Below are positions 53,506 through 63,428 of a DNA stretch of 64,000 nucleotides, one piece after another. The notes under the pieces are model-generated. The model searched no databases. It was not told where the DNA came from and worked only from the letters and a program-made list of their open reading frames with translations. Origin of the DNA: Thermoprotei archaeon (GTDB lineage: Archaea; Thermoproteota; Thermoprotei; QMSL01). Every line of letters starts with the position of its first letter. Within the stretch, counting starts at the first letter, position 1. Location: assembly GCA_003650925.1 (NCBI GenBank), contig QMSP01000005.1, positions 35,025-99,024 of the forward strand. The letters are read 5' to 3'. The position numbers and the translations under genes were made by a program.

Positions 53506-53760
53506 TTACTCGCTATGTAATTTATCAAGGTCCAGAACTACATATAGGACATTGCTACCTCTGATTATGATCTTGCCCAGCTTAGCGATAGGCGGATCCA
53601 ATCTGCCTTCACTTACTTCCTCTGCATCGAGCAGAATCAAATTCATACAGGGGTCATACCTATACAAAGTCCCTACGTACTCACTACCATCCTTAAGCTT
53701 AACCAAAATCCTGTTGTTAAGAGCTCTTGCTAGCATCTTTAGGGGCATTTCTCCAGCCAT
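53506..53760 (-). CDS. LSm / Sm-like archaeal protein
   Basis: 84-residue Sm fold: Sm1 ILVKLKDGSEYVGTLYRYDP, CMNLILLDAEE, Sm2 GKIIIRGSNVLYVVLD (the IRGxNV signature). Forms heptameric rings that bind U-rich RNA. Own short transcription unit between mat and thiC. Confidence 0.95.
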   Translation of the reverse strand: MAGEMPLKMLARALNNRILVKLKDGSEYVGTLYRYDPCMNLILLDAEEVSEGRLDPPIAKLGKIIIRGSNVLYVVLDLDKLHSE

Positions 53761-53861
53761 TTGAATCCCTCTCAGATACCTATTCTGCTCAACTCCTTAA
53801 ACGTATTTAGCTTTTGCTATTATAATTCCAATAACCTCATATTGCTCTGTTACTATAATAA

Positions 53862-55193
53862 ATGGGGACTACAATAATGAGCACCCAGCTCGAGGAGGCC
53901 AAGGCAGGTAGGGTAACTGAGGAGATGAAGATCGTGGCAAGGGAGGAAGGCGTAGAGGTGGAGAGGCTGAGGAGGCTGATAGCCAATGGTAGAGTCATAA
54001 TACCGAGAAACGTCAATAGAGAAGAGCTAAGAGTTAGAGGCATAGGAGCAGGTCTTAGCACAAAAGTTAATGCTAACATTGGGATGTCGAGTGTAGTTCA
54101 TGATATTGAGCTCGAGATAAGGAAAGCTGAGGTTGCTATCAAGTATGGTGCTGACACGATAATGGACTTGAGCACAGTTGACCCAAGTAGAACACCGCTT
54201 AGCATAGTCGATGAGCTAAGGAGAAAGCTCCTTGAGAAGTTCAAAGTGCCACTTGGAACAGTTCCCATCTATCAAGCGGCCATGGAGGCAGCTCTTAAGA
54301 GAGGAGCTGTCATACACATGACGGAGGATGACATCTTCAACATGATCGAAAGACAGGCCAAGGAAGGAGTTGACTTCATGACAATACATGCTGGCATAAC
54401 CAGGGACGCAGTCATGAAGCTGAGGGAGCATCCCAGGCTCACCAAGATTGTCAGCCGAGGAGGCACAATACTCGCCGTCTGGATGATCCATAATGAAGAA
54501 GAGAACCCGCTCTATAAGAACTACGAATACCTCATGGAGATCCTCAGGGAGTACGATGTGACCATAAGCATAGGTGATGCTCTAAGGCCCGGCTCTCTAG
54601 CCGATGCAACGGACTGGGCTCAGCTACAAGAGCTCCTAGTGGTAAGCGAGCTAGTCAAGAAGGCTAGGGAAATGGGTGTTCAGTGTATGGTTGAGGGCGT
54701 AGGTCATGTGCCTCTTGACCAGATTGAGGCCAACGTCAAGGTGGCCAAGGCAGTCACCGATAACGCTCCACTCTATCTTCTAGGCCCACTGCCCACAGAC
54801 ATAGCGGCTGGATATGACCACATAGCTGCAGCCATAGGAGGAGCCATAGCTGCCGCAGCTGGAGCAGACCTGCTATGTTATGTCACTCCAACTGAGCACC
54901 TTGGCCTTCCCATGCCTGAGGACGTGAGAGAGGGTGTTATTGCTGCAAGAATAGCGGCGCATGTAGCTGATATAGTCAAGCTAGGCGAGAAGGCCCTCAA
55001 ATGGGATCATGAGATGTCCAGGGCCAGAGCTGAGCTCAACTGGAGAAGACAGCTGGAGCTCTCCATCGACCCAGAAAGAGCTAAGGAGATATTCAAGAGG
55101 ACTAGGCCTTTAGGAGAGGCTTGTGGAATGTGTGGAGAATGGTGTGTATTCAAGCTGATACGGAAGTACATAGAGACCAAGAAAAGAGCTTAA
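53862..55193 (+). CDS. thiC: Phosphomethylpyrimidine synthase
   Basis: Radical SAM-type enzyme making HMP-P from AIR for thiamine. NANIGMSSVVHDIELEIRKA, GADTIMDLSTVDPSRTPLS, MVEGVGHVPLDQIEANV, LGPLPTDIAAGYDHIAAAIG and the C-terminal Fe-S motif CGMCGEWC. 443 residues; ATG 53877 (MSTQ) is the alternative start. No thiamine riboswitch is visible in the 100-nt leader. Confidence 0.96.
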   Translation: MGTTIMSTQLEEAKAGRVTEEMKIVAREEGVEVERLRRLIANGRVIIPRNVNREELRVRGIGAGLSTKVNANIGMSSVVHDIELEIRKAEVAIKYGADTIMDLSTVDPSRTPLSIVDELRRKLLEKFKVPLGTVPIYQAAMEAALKRGAVIHMTEDDIFNMIERQAKEGVDFMTIHAGITRDAVMKLREHPRLTKIVSRGGTILAVWMIHNEEENPLYKNYEYLMEILREYDVTISIGDALRPGSLADATDWAQLQELLVVSELVKKAREMGVQCMVEGVGHVPLDQIEANVKVAKAVTDNAPLYLLGPLPTDIAAGYDHIAAAIGGAIAAAAGADLLCYVTPTEHLGLPMPEDVREGVIAARIAAHVADIVKLGEKALKWDHEMSRARAELNWRRQLELSIDPERAKEIFKRTRPLGEACGMCGEWCVFKLIRKYIETKKRA

Positions 55194-55260
55194 TTTCAAG
55201 CTCCTGCTCACATCCCATATCATAAAGGTTCAGCTTATGTTAATGCTCATATAAGAAGTT

Positions 55261-55968
55261 TCATTCCTTCTTCTCTTTCTCCTCCCTCTCCCTACGCTCC
55301 TTCTGAAGCCTTAGTGAAGCCCCTACCCAGAAGACTGCATACCAGTATATCTTCCAGAGATCGAGATCAGGAAATCGGCGAGCATATTCCTCACACAATC
55401 TCCTAGCTAACTCCCTGAACTCCAGAGCCTCCTGATAAGTTAGCTCCTTCTTCTCTATGAAGTACCTTATCCTTTCAAGCTCCTCCTTTGTAAGAGGATT
55501 CGCTATCCTCATAGTAGCTAATCTTGACATGAACATGGCATATATGCGCGAGACCTCACTGCGTATTACATCAGCTGCCTCCCTTCTCAAGATGCCTTCA
55601 TAGCTTAACATCTCCACTGTGAATTCATGTGCAGCTCTAACGGTGTGCACAAAGTCCATGAAAAGAGCCTTAATGCCTTCCTCAAGACGGTCAAATCTTT
55701 CATCTAACCTCTCAAACCTTTCATCAATACGATTAAACCTCTCATCGATCTGTCTGAATCTTTCATCTATTCGTTTAAACCTTTCATCAATTTGATCGAA
55801 TCTTTCATCTATTTGTTTAAATCTCTCATTGATCTGTCTAAATCTATCATCAATATGTCTAAATCTCTCATCCATTTGAGCAAACTTCCTGCCAAGCCAG
55901 TAGGCCAATGATGCGGTGGATGTGATTATAGTAAGTATCACTCCTATAAGCCCTATGATAAGCTCCAT
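55261..55968 (-). CDS. Membrane-anchored heptad-repeat coiled-coil protein
   Basis: 235 residues: one N-terminal membrane helix (IIGLIGVILTIITSTASLAY), then about nine near-perfect heptads of the form QIDERFR (residues 31-94), then a helical C-terminal domain (AHEFTVEMLSYEGILRREAA, WYAVFWVGASLRLQKER) with a charged tail. Such proteins recur in crenarchaea with unknown function. The heptads are recorded in DNA as 21-nt repeats, so the repeat number may vary between strains. Confidence 0.8.
   Translation of the reverse strand: MELIIGLIGVILTIITSTASLAYWLGRKFAQMDERFRHIDDRFRQINERFKQIDERFDQIDERFKRIDERFRQIDERFNRIDERFERLDERFDRLEEGIKALFMDFVHTVRAAHEFTVEMLSYEGILRREAADVIRSEVSRIYAMFMSRLATMRIANPLTKEELERIRYFIEKKELTYQEALEFRELARRLCEEYARRFPDLDLWKIYWYAVFWVGASLRLQKERREREEKEKKE
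55687..55878 (-). repeat. 21-nt tandem repeats within the coiled-coil gene
   Basis: About nine degenerate 21-nt units, each encoding [QRH][IML][DN][DE]RF[RKDNE]. Synonymous and conservative changes between units show they are old or under selection. Confidence 0.85.
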
Positions 55969-56028
55969 GATCCTTTAGCCCTCCTCATACTCCACTATGA
56001 ATCTTCTTAATATAAACCTTTCACAATA

Positions 56029-56523
56029 TCATAGCTCTATCAGCCTTGCCTCAAGCCTCTCCAAGTCTAGGACTGCTATCGTTGACTTGCCTGTCAAGTA
56101 TCCACAGCACTCACCTGGGTTTACTATCAACTTCCTTCCCCTCTTCTCAACGTGAGCTTTATGAGTATGACCATATATTACAACGTCAACATCAGCTTTA
56201 TTGATCAAGTAGGAGAGGAGGTCCTTTTCATGACCATGAGTCATGGCTATGCTTCTTCCATTAAGCTCAATGTAAGCGAAATAGCCTCTAACCTCATGGC
56301 CAATATCCTTGAGCCTCCTCATTATGAGCTCCTTCTCATTCTCATTATTGCCATAGACAGCTACCATCTTGCACCTTAACTTAGCAAAGCGAGGAGGTAC
56401 AAATGGACTGACAAAATCACCTGCGTATAGCACTAGGCTCACCTTGAGCTCGTTGAACTTCTCGATAGCCTTATCAACGAGATAAATATTGTCATGAGCA
56501 TCTGACATGATTCCTATCAGCAA
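56029..56523 (-). CDS. YfcE/MJ0936-type metallophosphoesterase
   Basis: Calcineurin-like phosphodiesterase fold: IGIMSDAHDN, LVLYAGDFVSPF, VAVYGNNENEKEL, AMTHGHEKDL and VVIYGHTHKAHVE, all five metal motifs present. About 164 residues. TTG 56523 is preferred because GGTGAG lies 3 nt upstream; the frame opens at TTG 56547. Substrate unknown (cyclic or bis-p-nitrophenyl type diesters in relatives). It is 14 nt downstream-facing from the methyltransferase stop. Confidence 0.88.
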   Translation of the reverse strand: MLIGIMSDAHDNIYLVDKAIEKFNELKVSLVLYAGDFVSPFVPPRFAKLRCKMVAVYGNNENEKELIMRRLKDIGHEVRGYFAYIELNGRSIAMTHGHEKDLLSYLINKADVDVVIYGHTHKAHVEKRGRKLIVNPGECCGYLTGKSTIAVLDLERLEARLIEL

Positions 56524-56561
56524 CTTCTCACCTAGACCAAGTATCAAAAGCCTCGCTATTT

Positions 56562-57113
56562 TTAAGCCCTTCCCAACCTAATCAGAACCATATAGTCCTT
56601 GCCAGCATCCAGAATTCTAAGGTCTGAATGAAGCTTCCTCAGAAACTCCACAACCTTCCTGAGGCCCCTCCACTTCTTGAGCAAAGTTACAACTACAAGT
56701 CTTCGAGCCATCCTCATACACTCCTTCAGACATCTTTCAGGACTGGGAAGATTCTGCACTACCGTGAACAGAGTGACGGTGTCGAATGCCTTATCAATGA
56801 AAGGTAGCTTCTCGGCATCACCTAGAACTAGATCAGCTCTATCAAGACCCTGTAGACGCCTCCTCGCCTTCCTCAACATGACCTTTGATATATCGAGTCC
56901 CACAACCCTCCTCGCTCTAATGGCTATAAGACTTAGAAATATCCCCGTCCCGCATCCGATATCAAGCAGAGACCCTCCAATATCATACCTACTCAGCAAC
57001 GTGAGATACTTAGACAGCTGCTCACCAGCATAGAGCTCATCATAGGCCTCAGCTATAGTGTCATAGTATCTCATGGTGTCAAGCTTCCTCTCAATCACTT
57101 CAACCCTGGACAT
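56562..57113 (-). CDS. Class I SAM-dependent methyltransferase
   Basis: 183 residues: SLLDIGCGTGIFLSLIAIRA (SAM loop), VVGLDISKVMLRKARRRL (ribose acidic), DLVLGDAEKLPFIDKAFDTV and TLFTVVQNLPSPERCLKEC. Similar to UbiE/Methyltransf_11; substrate cannot be inferred. Upstream region is shared with the divergent surface-protein gene. Confidence 0.88.
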   Translation of the reverse strand: MSRVEVIERKLDTMRYYDTIAEAYDELYAGEQLSKYLTLLSRYDIGGSLLDIGCGTGIFLSLIAIRARRVVGLDISKVMLRKARRRLQGLDRADLVLGDAEKLPFIDKAFDTVTLFTVVQNLPSPERCLKECMRMARRLVVVTLLKKWRGLRKVVEFLRKLHSDLRILDAGKDYMVLIRLGRA

Positions 57114-57245
57114 GGCCTCTCACCAAGGTCGCTCCACGATCTTCTAACATTTTGATACGCACTCTAAAAGTTAGAGCTCCTAAACTCTTAAAAGGACTCC
57201 AATACTACTAAGCCCCGAGCCCCAACTAAATAGGGTGAGTTGGGT

Positions 57246-60200
57246 ATGAGTCGTAAGGTATTGGTGACATTAGCCGTACTAACGCTCCTAGTAGCCCTCC
57301 TAGTCCCAGTATTCACACCTGTAGCGCCAGCTAAGGCTGCTGCAGGAGAGAGATTCATTAAGGTATATCTAAGATTAGTTTACAAGAACGAGACTGACCC
57401 AACTCGTCCAGTAATAGGATGGCTGAAGAATGAGAAGGTCATAGTTGCTGTGTACAACATCACAACGCCTGGAGAGGCTGAGGGAGAGTTCCCACTAGTA
57501 GTTAAGGAGGTAACAACCAACGAGACTGGCTGGATATGCATAACACTCTGGGAGCCAAGGCCAACAGTCACTTATCCATACCCATATCACCTGCCTGGCA
57601 GATACAACATAACAATAATATGGCCAAGGACATATGGTGAGCTCACTCTATATCATCTCATATATAGTGCTGAGTGGATATGGAACGACTTCTACACTAT
57701 GAACGGCTCAGAAATAGAGATTGAGGTTGGTGCTGTCAAGTTCATGGCTCTAACAGAGGAGGCTGAGCCACTCTTCGCAAGAGAGAAGGCTGGAGTAGTA
57801 CACGTGGAGGCTAAGATATGGCATGATAGGTTCATAGACTTCTGGAGCTCACCTGTGAGGAAGGAGGATGGCGTCACTAAGTACTGGTTCAACTTCACAA
57901 AATACATAGTGAACGTGACTTTCGTACCTGGTGAGAAGCTACATGTTGATGCCCAGAGAGAACTTGAGTACAGAGTGTACGGTACTTGGAGTGACCTCAA
58001 GGTCACTAATGTAACCTATAGGCCCTATTCATGGTTCAAGACTAGATCTGGAAGAACTGACATATGGCTTGAGGCCAAGGTAGTGAAGGTCACTGGAATT
58101 CTCCTGTATGGATTTGATGGGACTAAGGGCTATCTGCTAGTAGCCAAGCCCGGCATTTCACTAGAGGTCAGAATCTATCTGCTTGATGAGGAAGGCAACA
58201 TAATAGACTCAGTGACTCCCGAGCCTGATGGCACTTTTGAATTCCTAGCACCCAACGCCACGCTAACCATGGTGGTCAAGTACCTAGGCACTGAGGTAAA
58301 CGTAACCAGCAAGCCATTCTATGACCTAAAGAAGGCTAACGAGCTGTATGACAAGGGCCCTGAGGGTGAGGACACTGTAACAATGGATGGAGTGACTATA
58401 GGCACGGCCAAGTACTGGGAGTTCACCACTCCTGGCACTGATTACTTCCCAGTCAACTGTACGGTCATAAGGACTGCTATAAGGCTATATGACATGACTC
58501 CTGGCAGGAGCTATCTATCACTGCCAACTAAGACCATAATGACTTTACCCAATGGAATGACTGTGGTGGTACGTGGTGGCCCAAGCGGATGGCTACCATT
58601 ACCACCATACTGGACTCTAGTCGAGGGAACTGTTAGCGAGTACACTTGGATCGAGGGCGCTCCATACTATGGTCTAATACCAGTGTCCTATGCCACAATG
58701 GTAGGCACTGTAAAGCTTGAGGTCTACTACAGAGAGCTTCTAATCAACAAGACCACGCTAGATCTTGAGTTCGACAAGCTCCTGAAGGTGTTCTGCACTG
58801 TCTATGAGGCTCAGTTCAAGCTCCTGAGCCTAGCTGAGAGAGAGCTAACTAGCGTTGAGTACAAGGATGCTGCCTACCAGATGATAACTGAGGATGGCAT
58901 AATAGTGGCTGGCGGCATACCTGATGACAAGGGCACCATCAGGTACTATGGTCCCGCTGGCACCTTCAAGCTCAAGCTCTACTGGAAGGGCTACTGGCTA
59001 GATGCTCTGAATGTAACTGTGACTGTTGCGGATAACATAGAGACTCCTGCGAAGGTAGTCTTCCCAGTGAAGGATGTATTCATAAGAGTAAGGCATTGGA
59101 CCAAGGAGCTATACCTTGAGGGCTTCAACGTAACCCTGACCTACCCAGATGGCTTCATGGAGCCATGGAACTGGAGCAGAGAGGATGGCTATGTGGAGTT
59201 CGTCAATGTACCATGTGAGAAGACTGACATAATAATATCCGTCTACACCAACGCAACTACTGATACTCAATACATAACACCATTCACCAGGCCTGAGGAT
59301 GCTGGTGTCCTCGTATACAACGGCACTCTACCTGTTGTGCCACTTGAGCCAACTGCCAAGGGTGCCCATACCATAGTACAGCCCATATGGGTACTTGACC
59401 TCAAGCTGATACCCATGACCATAGACTTCACTAGAAAGCTAACTACCATGAAGGTGCTCTATGGCACCACTGAGATAGAGTATCCAACGGCTGTAGTAAT
59501 CAACGGCACTGCTGCTCTAGCCAAGGTAGTGCCATACATAGAGGCAACTGAGGTACCACCAGGCTACAGATATCTATACAGGCGCATCATCTACAACTTC
59601 AGCATACTAGTCACAACCAAGACAGGTGAGGCAGTCATAGAGTCAAAGATAGAGGAGGTACCTGTTGAGGATGGCAAGAATGTAACTGGCTGCCTATTCC
59701 TAGCCAACCAGACCTACCCAATAATCATAGTATATGGCGGTGTCGTGGTCTACAACGGTACTGCTAGACTGCCCATACCAACTGCTCCAGGCTTCATGCC
59801 AGAGTTCAAGCTCAACTGCACTGTGATGCCATTCAGGCTATATGGCTTCCTAGATGAGGATGTAAGATACGTAATGCCTGGCCTCAAGTACTATCTATAC
59901 ATAGAGCCAGCACTTAACGTAACTGCCATAGACAAGTTCGACATAGTAAGCCACATATCAAGATATGAGGCCAACAAGACCTACTATGATGGTGACTACA
60001 GACCATACTACCTGAACGTAACTGCTGACAACTACATGGAGATACTAGTGCCATTCTGGACCAACACCACTGGCGTAAGACACTGGATGATAAGAAGCTT
60101 GACGACTGGCGAGCTCGTCAAGTACGGCATGATAGTCAGGCTAGAGGACGTGTATGCAACAACAGCAGCTCCTGGAGTAGCTGAGGAGAGCATGGTAGCC

Positions 60201-61982
60201 TTCACGACTCCATCCACTTCAGGACTACCCGCCAGAGCTTGGAACGTGACTCTACTAAAGCCTGCTGTGGTTGCAGGCGTCAAGACCCTATGGAACTGGA
60301 CCTTCGTCCTAACTCTTGATGGTGGAGAGCTAGTGACCCTAGTATCCCTAGAGGTGTTAACACCAGAGGGCAAGCCAGCTGTAGGCTATCCAGCTAGACT
60401 ATTCTGCAAGGAGACCAAGATAGCTGAGACAGTAACTGATGCTGAGGGTATAGCTACCTTCACTCTGCTAGAGCCCAAGACAACTATAACACTACCAAAC
60501 GGCACTACTAAGTATGTACCCAAGGTAACAGTATGGGAGAACAAGGAGTGGTATGTCTTCGAGGTAGGCCTACCAGATGAGATGCACAAGGAGTACGTCA
60601 GATATAGAGACCTAGTAAAGGCTAAGCTCAACCTAGACCTACTTGAGCCAGTGCTCAGGCTGCCAATAGAGGGCTACAAGACACTTGTAGATGGCGGCTC
60701 CTATAGCACTAGATGGATGGCTATACATGTGACTGTGGTTGATGCTAACGGCAAGCCTGTGAAGACGCCACTGATAGTGCTTGTAATGCCACTAGAGGCA
60801 ACCAAGACTGGCGGCGCCTACATAGCCTTTGGCAAGACCGACACCTTCGGCACTGGTATAGTGTATGTAGGTGGTGTCTACGTAGGCGAGACATACGTCA
60901 CTATATACGCCAACGAGACTCTGCGTGTTGACGTCTTCTGGAGTGTAGATGCCTTTGAGAAGGCTGAGGGCAAGCCAATAGCTGTAGGCTATGGCATAGG
61001 CACTGTGGCTGGCTGGACGGTGCCTGTTGAGAGCAGGATATTCACCTGCATACTGAAGTTCATAACAGACACTGGCGCGCCAGCTGCTGGCCTAGATGTA
61101 ACTGTGGCATGGCCAGATGGCATAATTGCAGTAAGTGGCAAGACCGATGAGAACGGCCTGTTCAAGGTAGGCACTCAGGTGCCTGTAGGCGACTATGAGG
61201 TAACTGCTAAGTATAAGGGCATAAGCGTGTACAAGGGAGTAATAACTGTTGATGCAAATGTTGATGAGAAGGCATGGGCTGCTGGTAAGGGTCTACTGAG
61301 GACTTCAATATACGACATCAGGTTCAAGATATACCTAGTCACTGGTGAGCCACTGAAGGGAGGCATAGTCAAGATAACGCTACCAACTGGTGAGGAGGTG
61401 ACCTTCACCACCAATGAGGCTGGTGAGACTCCAGTAATAGCCTTCGTACCAGTAGGCAGAGCCACTGTAGTCGTAGACACCTGGAAGAACGTGAAGATAG
61501 GCAAGACTGTAGCTACTGTGGACATAACTGCAAGCAAGACCTATGAGGTTGAGTTCAAGGATGTAGGAGTACTAAAGGTTGCTGTACTAGGTGAGAGAGG
61601 ACAGGGTCTAGCACCAGCAAGCGTTGAGATATACCTAGACACCACTCTAGTGGAGAAGGGCACCACTGATGAGGCTGGCGTCTACGTAACTGTGCTACCT
61701 GCTGACAAGACCTATCGCATCAAGGTATCATACAAGGGTCTAGAGAAGGAGGAGACTGCAACTGTTGCAGCTGGTGTAACGCCAACCGAGGTCAGAGTGT
61801 CACTGCCAGTGTACTACGTATTCTTCGGCAGACCACTAACAGCCACTGAGTTCTGGGGAATGATAGCTGCCATAATAATCATAGTGATACTGATAGTCAT
61901 AGGCCTACACGAGTACTCACTCTGGCGCAAGAGGAGGCTAGTAAGGCCAGCTCCTGCAGCACCAGGAAGCTCACTAAGGTAG
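57246..61982 (+). CDS. Large cell-surface (S-layer-like) protein with C-terminal membrane anchor
   Basis: 1,578 residues. Signal peptide VLVTLAVLTLLVALLVPVFT followed by PVAPAKAAAG cleavage region; many beta-sandwich (carboxypeptidase-regulatory or Ig-like) segments such as VTDAEGIATFTL, KTDENGLFKVGTQVPVG and TDEAGVYVTVLP in the last third; dozens of N-glycosylation sequons (YKNETD, YNITTP, FNFTKY); a membrane helix (WGMIAAIIIIVILIVIGLHE) and basic tail RKRRLVRP. Start ATG 57246 follows GGGTGAG; TTAAAA at 57188 is a likely TATA box. Codon use favours GGC, CTA and CCA more than neighbours, fitting very high expression. Probable S-layer component. Confidence 0.85.
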   Translation: MSRKVLVTLAVLTLLVALLVPVFTPVAPAKAAAGERFIKVYLRLVYKNETDPTRPVIGWLKNEKVIVAVYNITTPGEAEGEFPLVVKEVTTNETGWICITLWEPRPTVTYPYPYHLPGRYNITIIWPRTYGELTLYHLIYSAEWIWNDFYTMNGSEIEIEVGAVKFMALTEEAEPLFAREKAGVVHVEAKIWHDRFIDFWSSPVRKEDGVTKYWFNFTKYIVNVTFVPGEKLHVDAQRELEYRVYGTWSDLKVTNVTYRPYSWFKTRSGRTDIWLEAKVVKVTGILLYGFDGTKGYLLVAKPGISLEVRIYLLDEEGNIIDSVTPEPDGTFEFLAPNATLTMVVKYLGTEVNVTSKPFYDLKKANELYDKGPEGEDTVTMDGVTIGTAKYWEFTTPGTDYFPVNCTVIRTAIRLYDMTPGRSYLSLPTKTIMTLPNGMTVVVRGGPSGWLPLPPYWTLVEGTVSEYTWIEGAPYYGLIPVSYATMVGTVKLEVYYRELLINKTTLDLEFDKLLKVFCTVYEAQFKLLSLAERELTSVEYKDAAYQMITEDGIIVAGGIPDDKGTIRYYGPAGTFKLKLYWKGYWLDALNVTVTVADNIETPAKVVFPVKDVFIRVRHWTKELYLEGFNVTLTYPDGFMEPWNWSREDGYVEFVNVPCEKTDIIISVYTNATTDTQYITPFTRPEDAGVLVYNGTLPVVPLEPTAKGAHTIVQPIWVLDLKLIPMTIDFTRKLTTMKVLYGTTEIEYPTAVVINGTAALAKVVPYIEATEVPPGYRYLYRRIIYNFSILVTTKTGEAVIESKIEEVPVEDGKNVTGCLFLANQTYPIIIVYGGVVVYNGTARLPIPTAPGFMPEFKLNCTVMPFRLYGFLDEDVRYVMPGLKYYLYIEPALNVTAIDKFDIVSHISRYEANKTYYDGDYRPYYLNVTADNYMEILVPFWTNTTGVRHWMIRSLTTGELVKYGMIVRLEDVYATTAAPGVAEESMVAFTTPSTSGLPARAWNVTLLKPAVVAGVKTLWNWTFVLTLDGGELVTLVSLEVLTPEGKPAVGYPARLFCKETKIAETVTDAEGIATFTLLEPKTTITLPNGTTKYVPKVTVWENKEWYVFEVGLPDEMHKEYVRYRDLVKAKLNLDLLEPVLRLPIEGYKTLVDGGSYSTRWMAIHVTVVDANGKPVKTPLIVLVMPLEATKTGGAYIAFGKTDTFGTGIVYVGGVYVGETYVTIYANETLRVDVFWSVDAFEKAEGKPIAVGYGIGTVAGWTVPVESRIFTCILKFITDTGAPAAGLDVTVAWPDGIIAVSGKTDENGLFKVGTQVPVGDYEVTAKYKGISVYKGVITVDANVDEKAWAAGKGLLRTSIYDIRFKIYLVTGEPLKGGIVKITLPTGEEVTFTTNEAGETPVIAFVPVGRATVVVDTWKNVKIGKTVATVDITASKTYEVEFKDVGVLKVAVLGERGQGLAPASVEIYLDTTLVEKGTTDEAGVYVTVLPADKTYRIKVSYKGLEKEETATVAAGVTPTEVRVSLPVYYVFFGRPLTATEFWGMIAAIIIIVILIVIGLHEYSLWRKRRLVRPAPAAPGSSLR

Positions 61983-62035
61983 ACCAAAACCTGCCGTTTT
62001 TCCTTAAATATTTAATTTTTGTTGCTTCTTCTACA
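61983..62035 (+). terminator. T-rich terminator after the surface-protein gene
   Basis: Contains GTTTTTCC and ATTTTTG separated by an AT-rich stretch directly after the stop, the oligo-T type used by archaeal RNA polymerase. Confidence 0.55.
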
Positions 62036-62086
62036 CGCTTCCTTTAAATAGTATTCTCCATCCTCTTGACCTCTAAGGGGACAGAC

Positions 62087-62377
62087 GTGGGGTTGTTGAA
62101 GGCTATATACCTCCTAATGAATGCCTCCACACTTGCTGAGGACTGGGTTGATAAGCCTCTTGAGCTACTGGATAAGATAATGACGGGGATAAGGGCTATG
62201 TTGTCAAAGACGCTAGTGGAGATAACCAGTATAGCAGTGGAGGCTGCTAGGCTATCATATGTGGCCATGGCTATAATAGGACTGCTTCTATGGGCCTCAG
62301 GGTTCTCACCGTATACTGGAAGAAGGTTAATGATAGGAGCAGTTATATTAGCGATGGTGACAGAGCTTCTGATGTAG
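62087..62377 (+). CDS. Small membrane protein of unknown function
   Basis: About 96 residues: an amphipathic N-terminal half (LLKAIYLLMNASTLAEDWVD) and two hydrophobic segments near the C terminus (LSYVAMAIIGLLLWASGFSP and MIGAVILAMVTELLM). GTG 62087 is chosen because the TTTAAATA box at 62042 predicts transcription from about 62070, downstream of the other possible start TTG 62066. Holin-like size and topology but no further support. Confidence 0.6.
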   Translation: MGLLKAIYLLMNASTLAEDWVDKPLELLDKIMTGIRAMLSKTLVEITSIAVEAARLSYVAMAIIGLLLWASGFSPYTGRRLMIGAVILAMVTELLM

Positions 62378-62458
62378 TTTCAGTATACCCCTCTCACTTA
62401 ATATCTCTATAACTTTTATGTGCATGTTGTGGAACTATGATGATGGGGGCTAAGAGCT

Positions 62459-63406
62459 ATGTCCTCGATCAAGAGCCTTAAGGCAATAAAGGGGGTTGGC
62501 CCTGCCACTGCTCAGAAGCTGGTTGAAGCGGGAATAACCACAGTTGAAGCTGTGGCCATAACTCCTGTCAAGACGCTTGCTGAGATACTTGGCTGTTCTG
62601 AGGAGAAGGCCTCTCAGATAGCTCAGGCTGCTAGGGAACTCCTTGGGCTGAGCTTTATGACGGCTGAGGAGTTCTATGAGAGGCGGAGGAGGATAGGGCT
62701 CATATCTACTGGGTGTAAGGCTCTTGATGACCTGCTTGGAGGAGGTGTAGAGACTCAGGCCATAACTGAGTTTGTGGGAGAGTTCGGGACGGGCAAGACT
62801 CAGCTGTGTCATCAGCTCTCAGTAATGGTTCAGCTCCCCAAGGAGAAGGGAGGCCTTGATGGCAGAGCTATATACATAGACACTGAAGGCACTTTCAGGC
62901 CTGAGCGCATAGTTCAGATAGCTCAGTATAGAGGCCTTGACCCCAAGGAAGCCCTTAAGAACATAATATACGCCAGGGCCTACAATAGTGACCACCAGGT
63001 AGCTCTGGTTGAAGAGGCCACCAAGATCATCGAAGAGAAGAATGTCAAGCTCCTCATCATAGATAGCCTCATAAGTCACTTTCGAGCTGAGTATCCTGGC
63101 AGAGAAACTCTAGCTGTTAGGCAGCAGAAGATAAATCAGCATATACATCAGCTACTAAGACTGGCTGATATTTACAACATCGCCGTGGTAGTCACTAATC
63201 AGGTCATGGCTCAGCCTGACGTGTTCTTTGGAAATCCAACAAAGCCAGTGGGAGGCAATATAGTAGCTCATGGCTGTACGTATAGGATATGGCTTAGGAA
63301 GGGCAAGGATAACAAGAGGATTGCCAAGATCTTCGACTCCCCCAAGCATCCAGAGAGTGAGGCTGTGTTTGCTATAACTGATGAGGGCATAGTCGACATA
63401 AGGTAG
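62459..63406 (+). CDS. radA: DNA repair and recombination protein RadA
   Basis: Archaeal Rad51/RecA recombinase, 315 residues: N-terminal helix-hairpin-helix ([20 protein letters not shown]), polymerisation motif region, Walker [15 protein letters not shown], Walker [12 protein letters not shown], and L1/L2 loops with [16 protein letters not shown]. No intein or intron. The ATG follows GGGGGC; a promoter region lies in the 80-nt gap. Confidence 0.97.
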   Translation: MSSIKSLKAIKGVGPATAQKLVEAGITTVEAVAITPVKTLAEILGCSEEKASQIAQAARELLGLSFMTAEEFYERRRRIGLISTGCKALDDLLGGGVETQAITEFVGEFGTGKTQLCHQLSVMVQLPKEKGGLDGRAIYIDTEGTFRPERIVQIAQYRGLDPKEALKNIIYARAYNSDHQVALVEEATKIIEEKNVKLLIIDSLISHFRAEYPGRETLAVRQQKINQHIHQLLRLADIYNIAVVVTNQVMAQPDVFFGNPTKPVGGNIVAHGCTYRIWLRKGKDNKRIAKIFDSPKHPESEAVFAITDEGIVDIR

Positions 63407-63428
63407 CGTTTCTCTCCTCACAGTGCTT

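Noticed and set aside
53761..53861. Thiamine riboswitch upstream of thiC
   Set aside because: No conserved CUGAGA or GGGG cores in the short leader.
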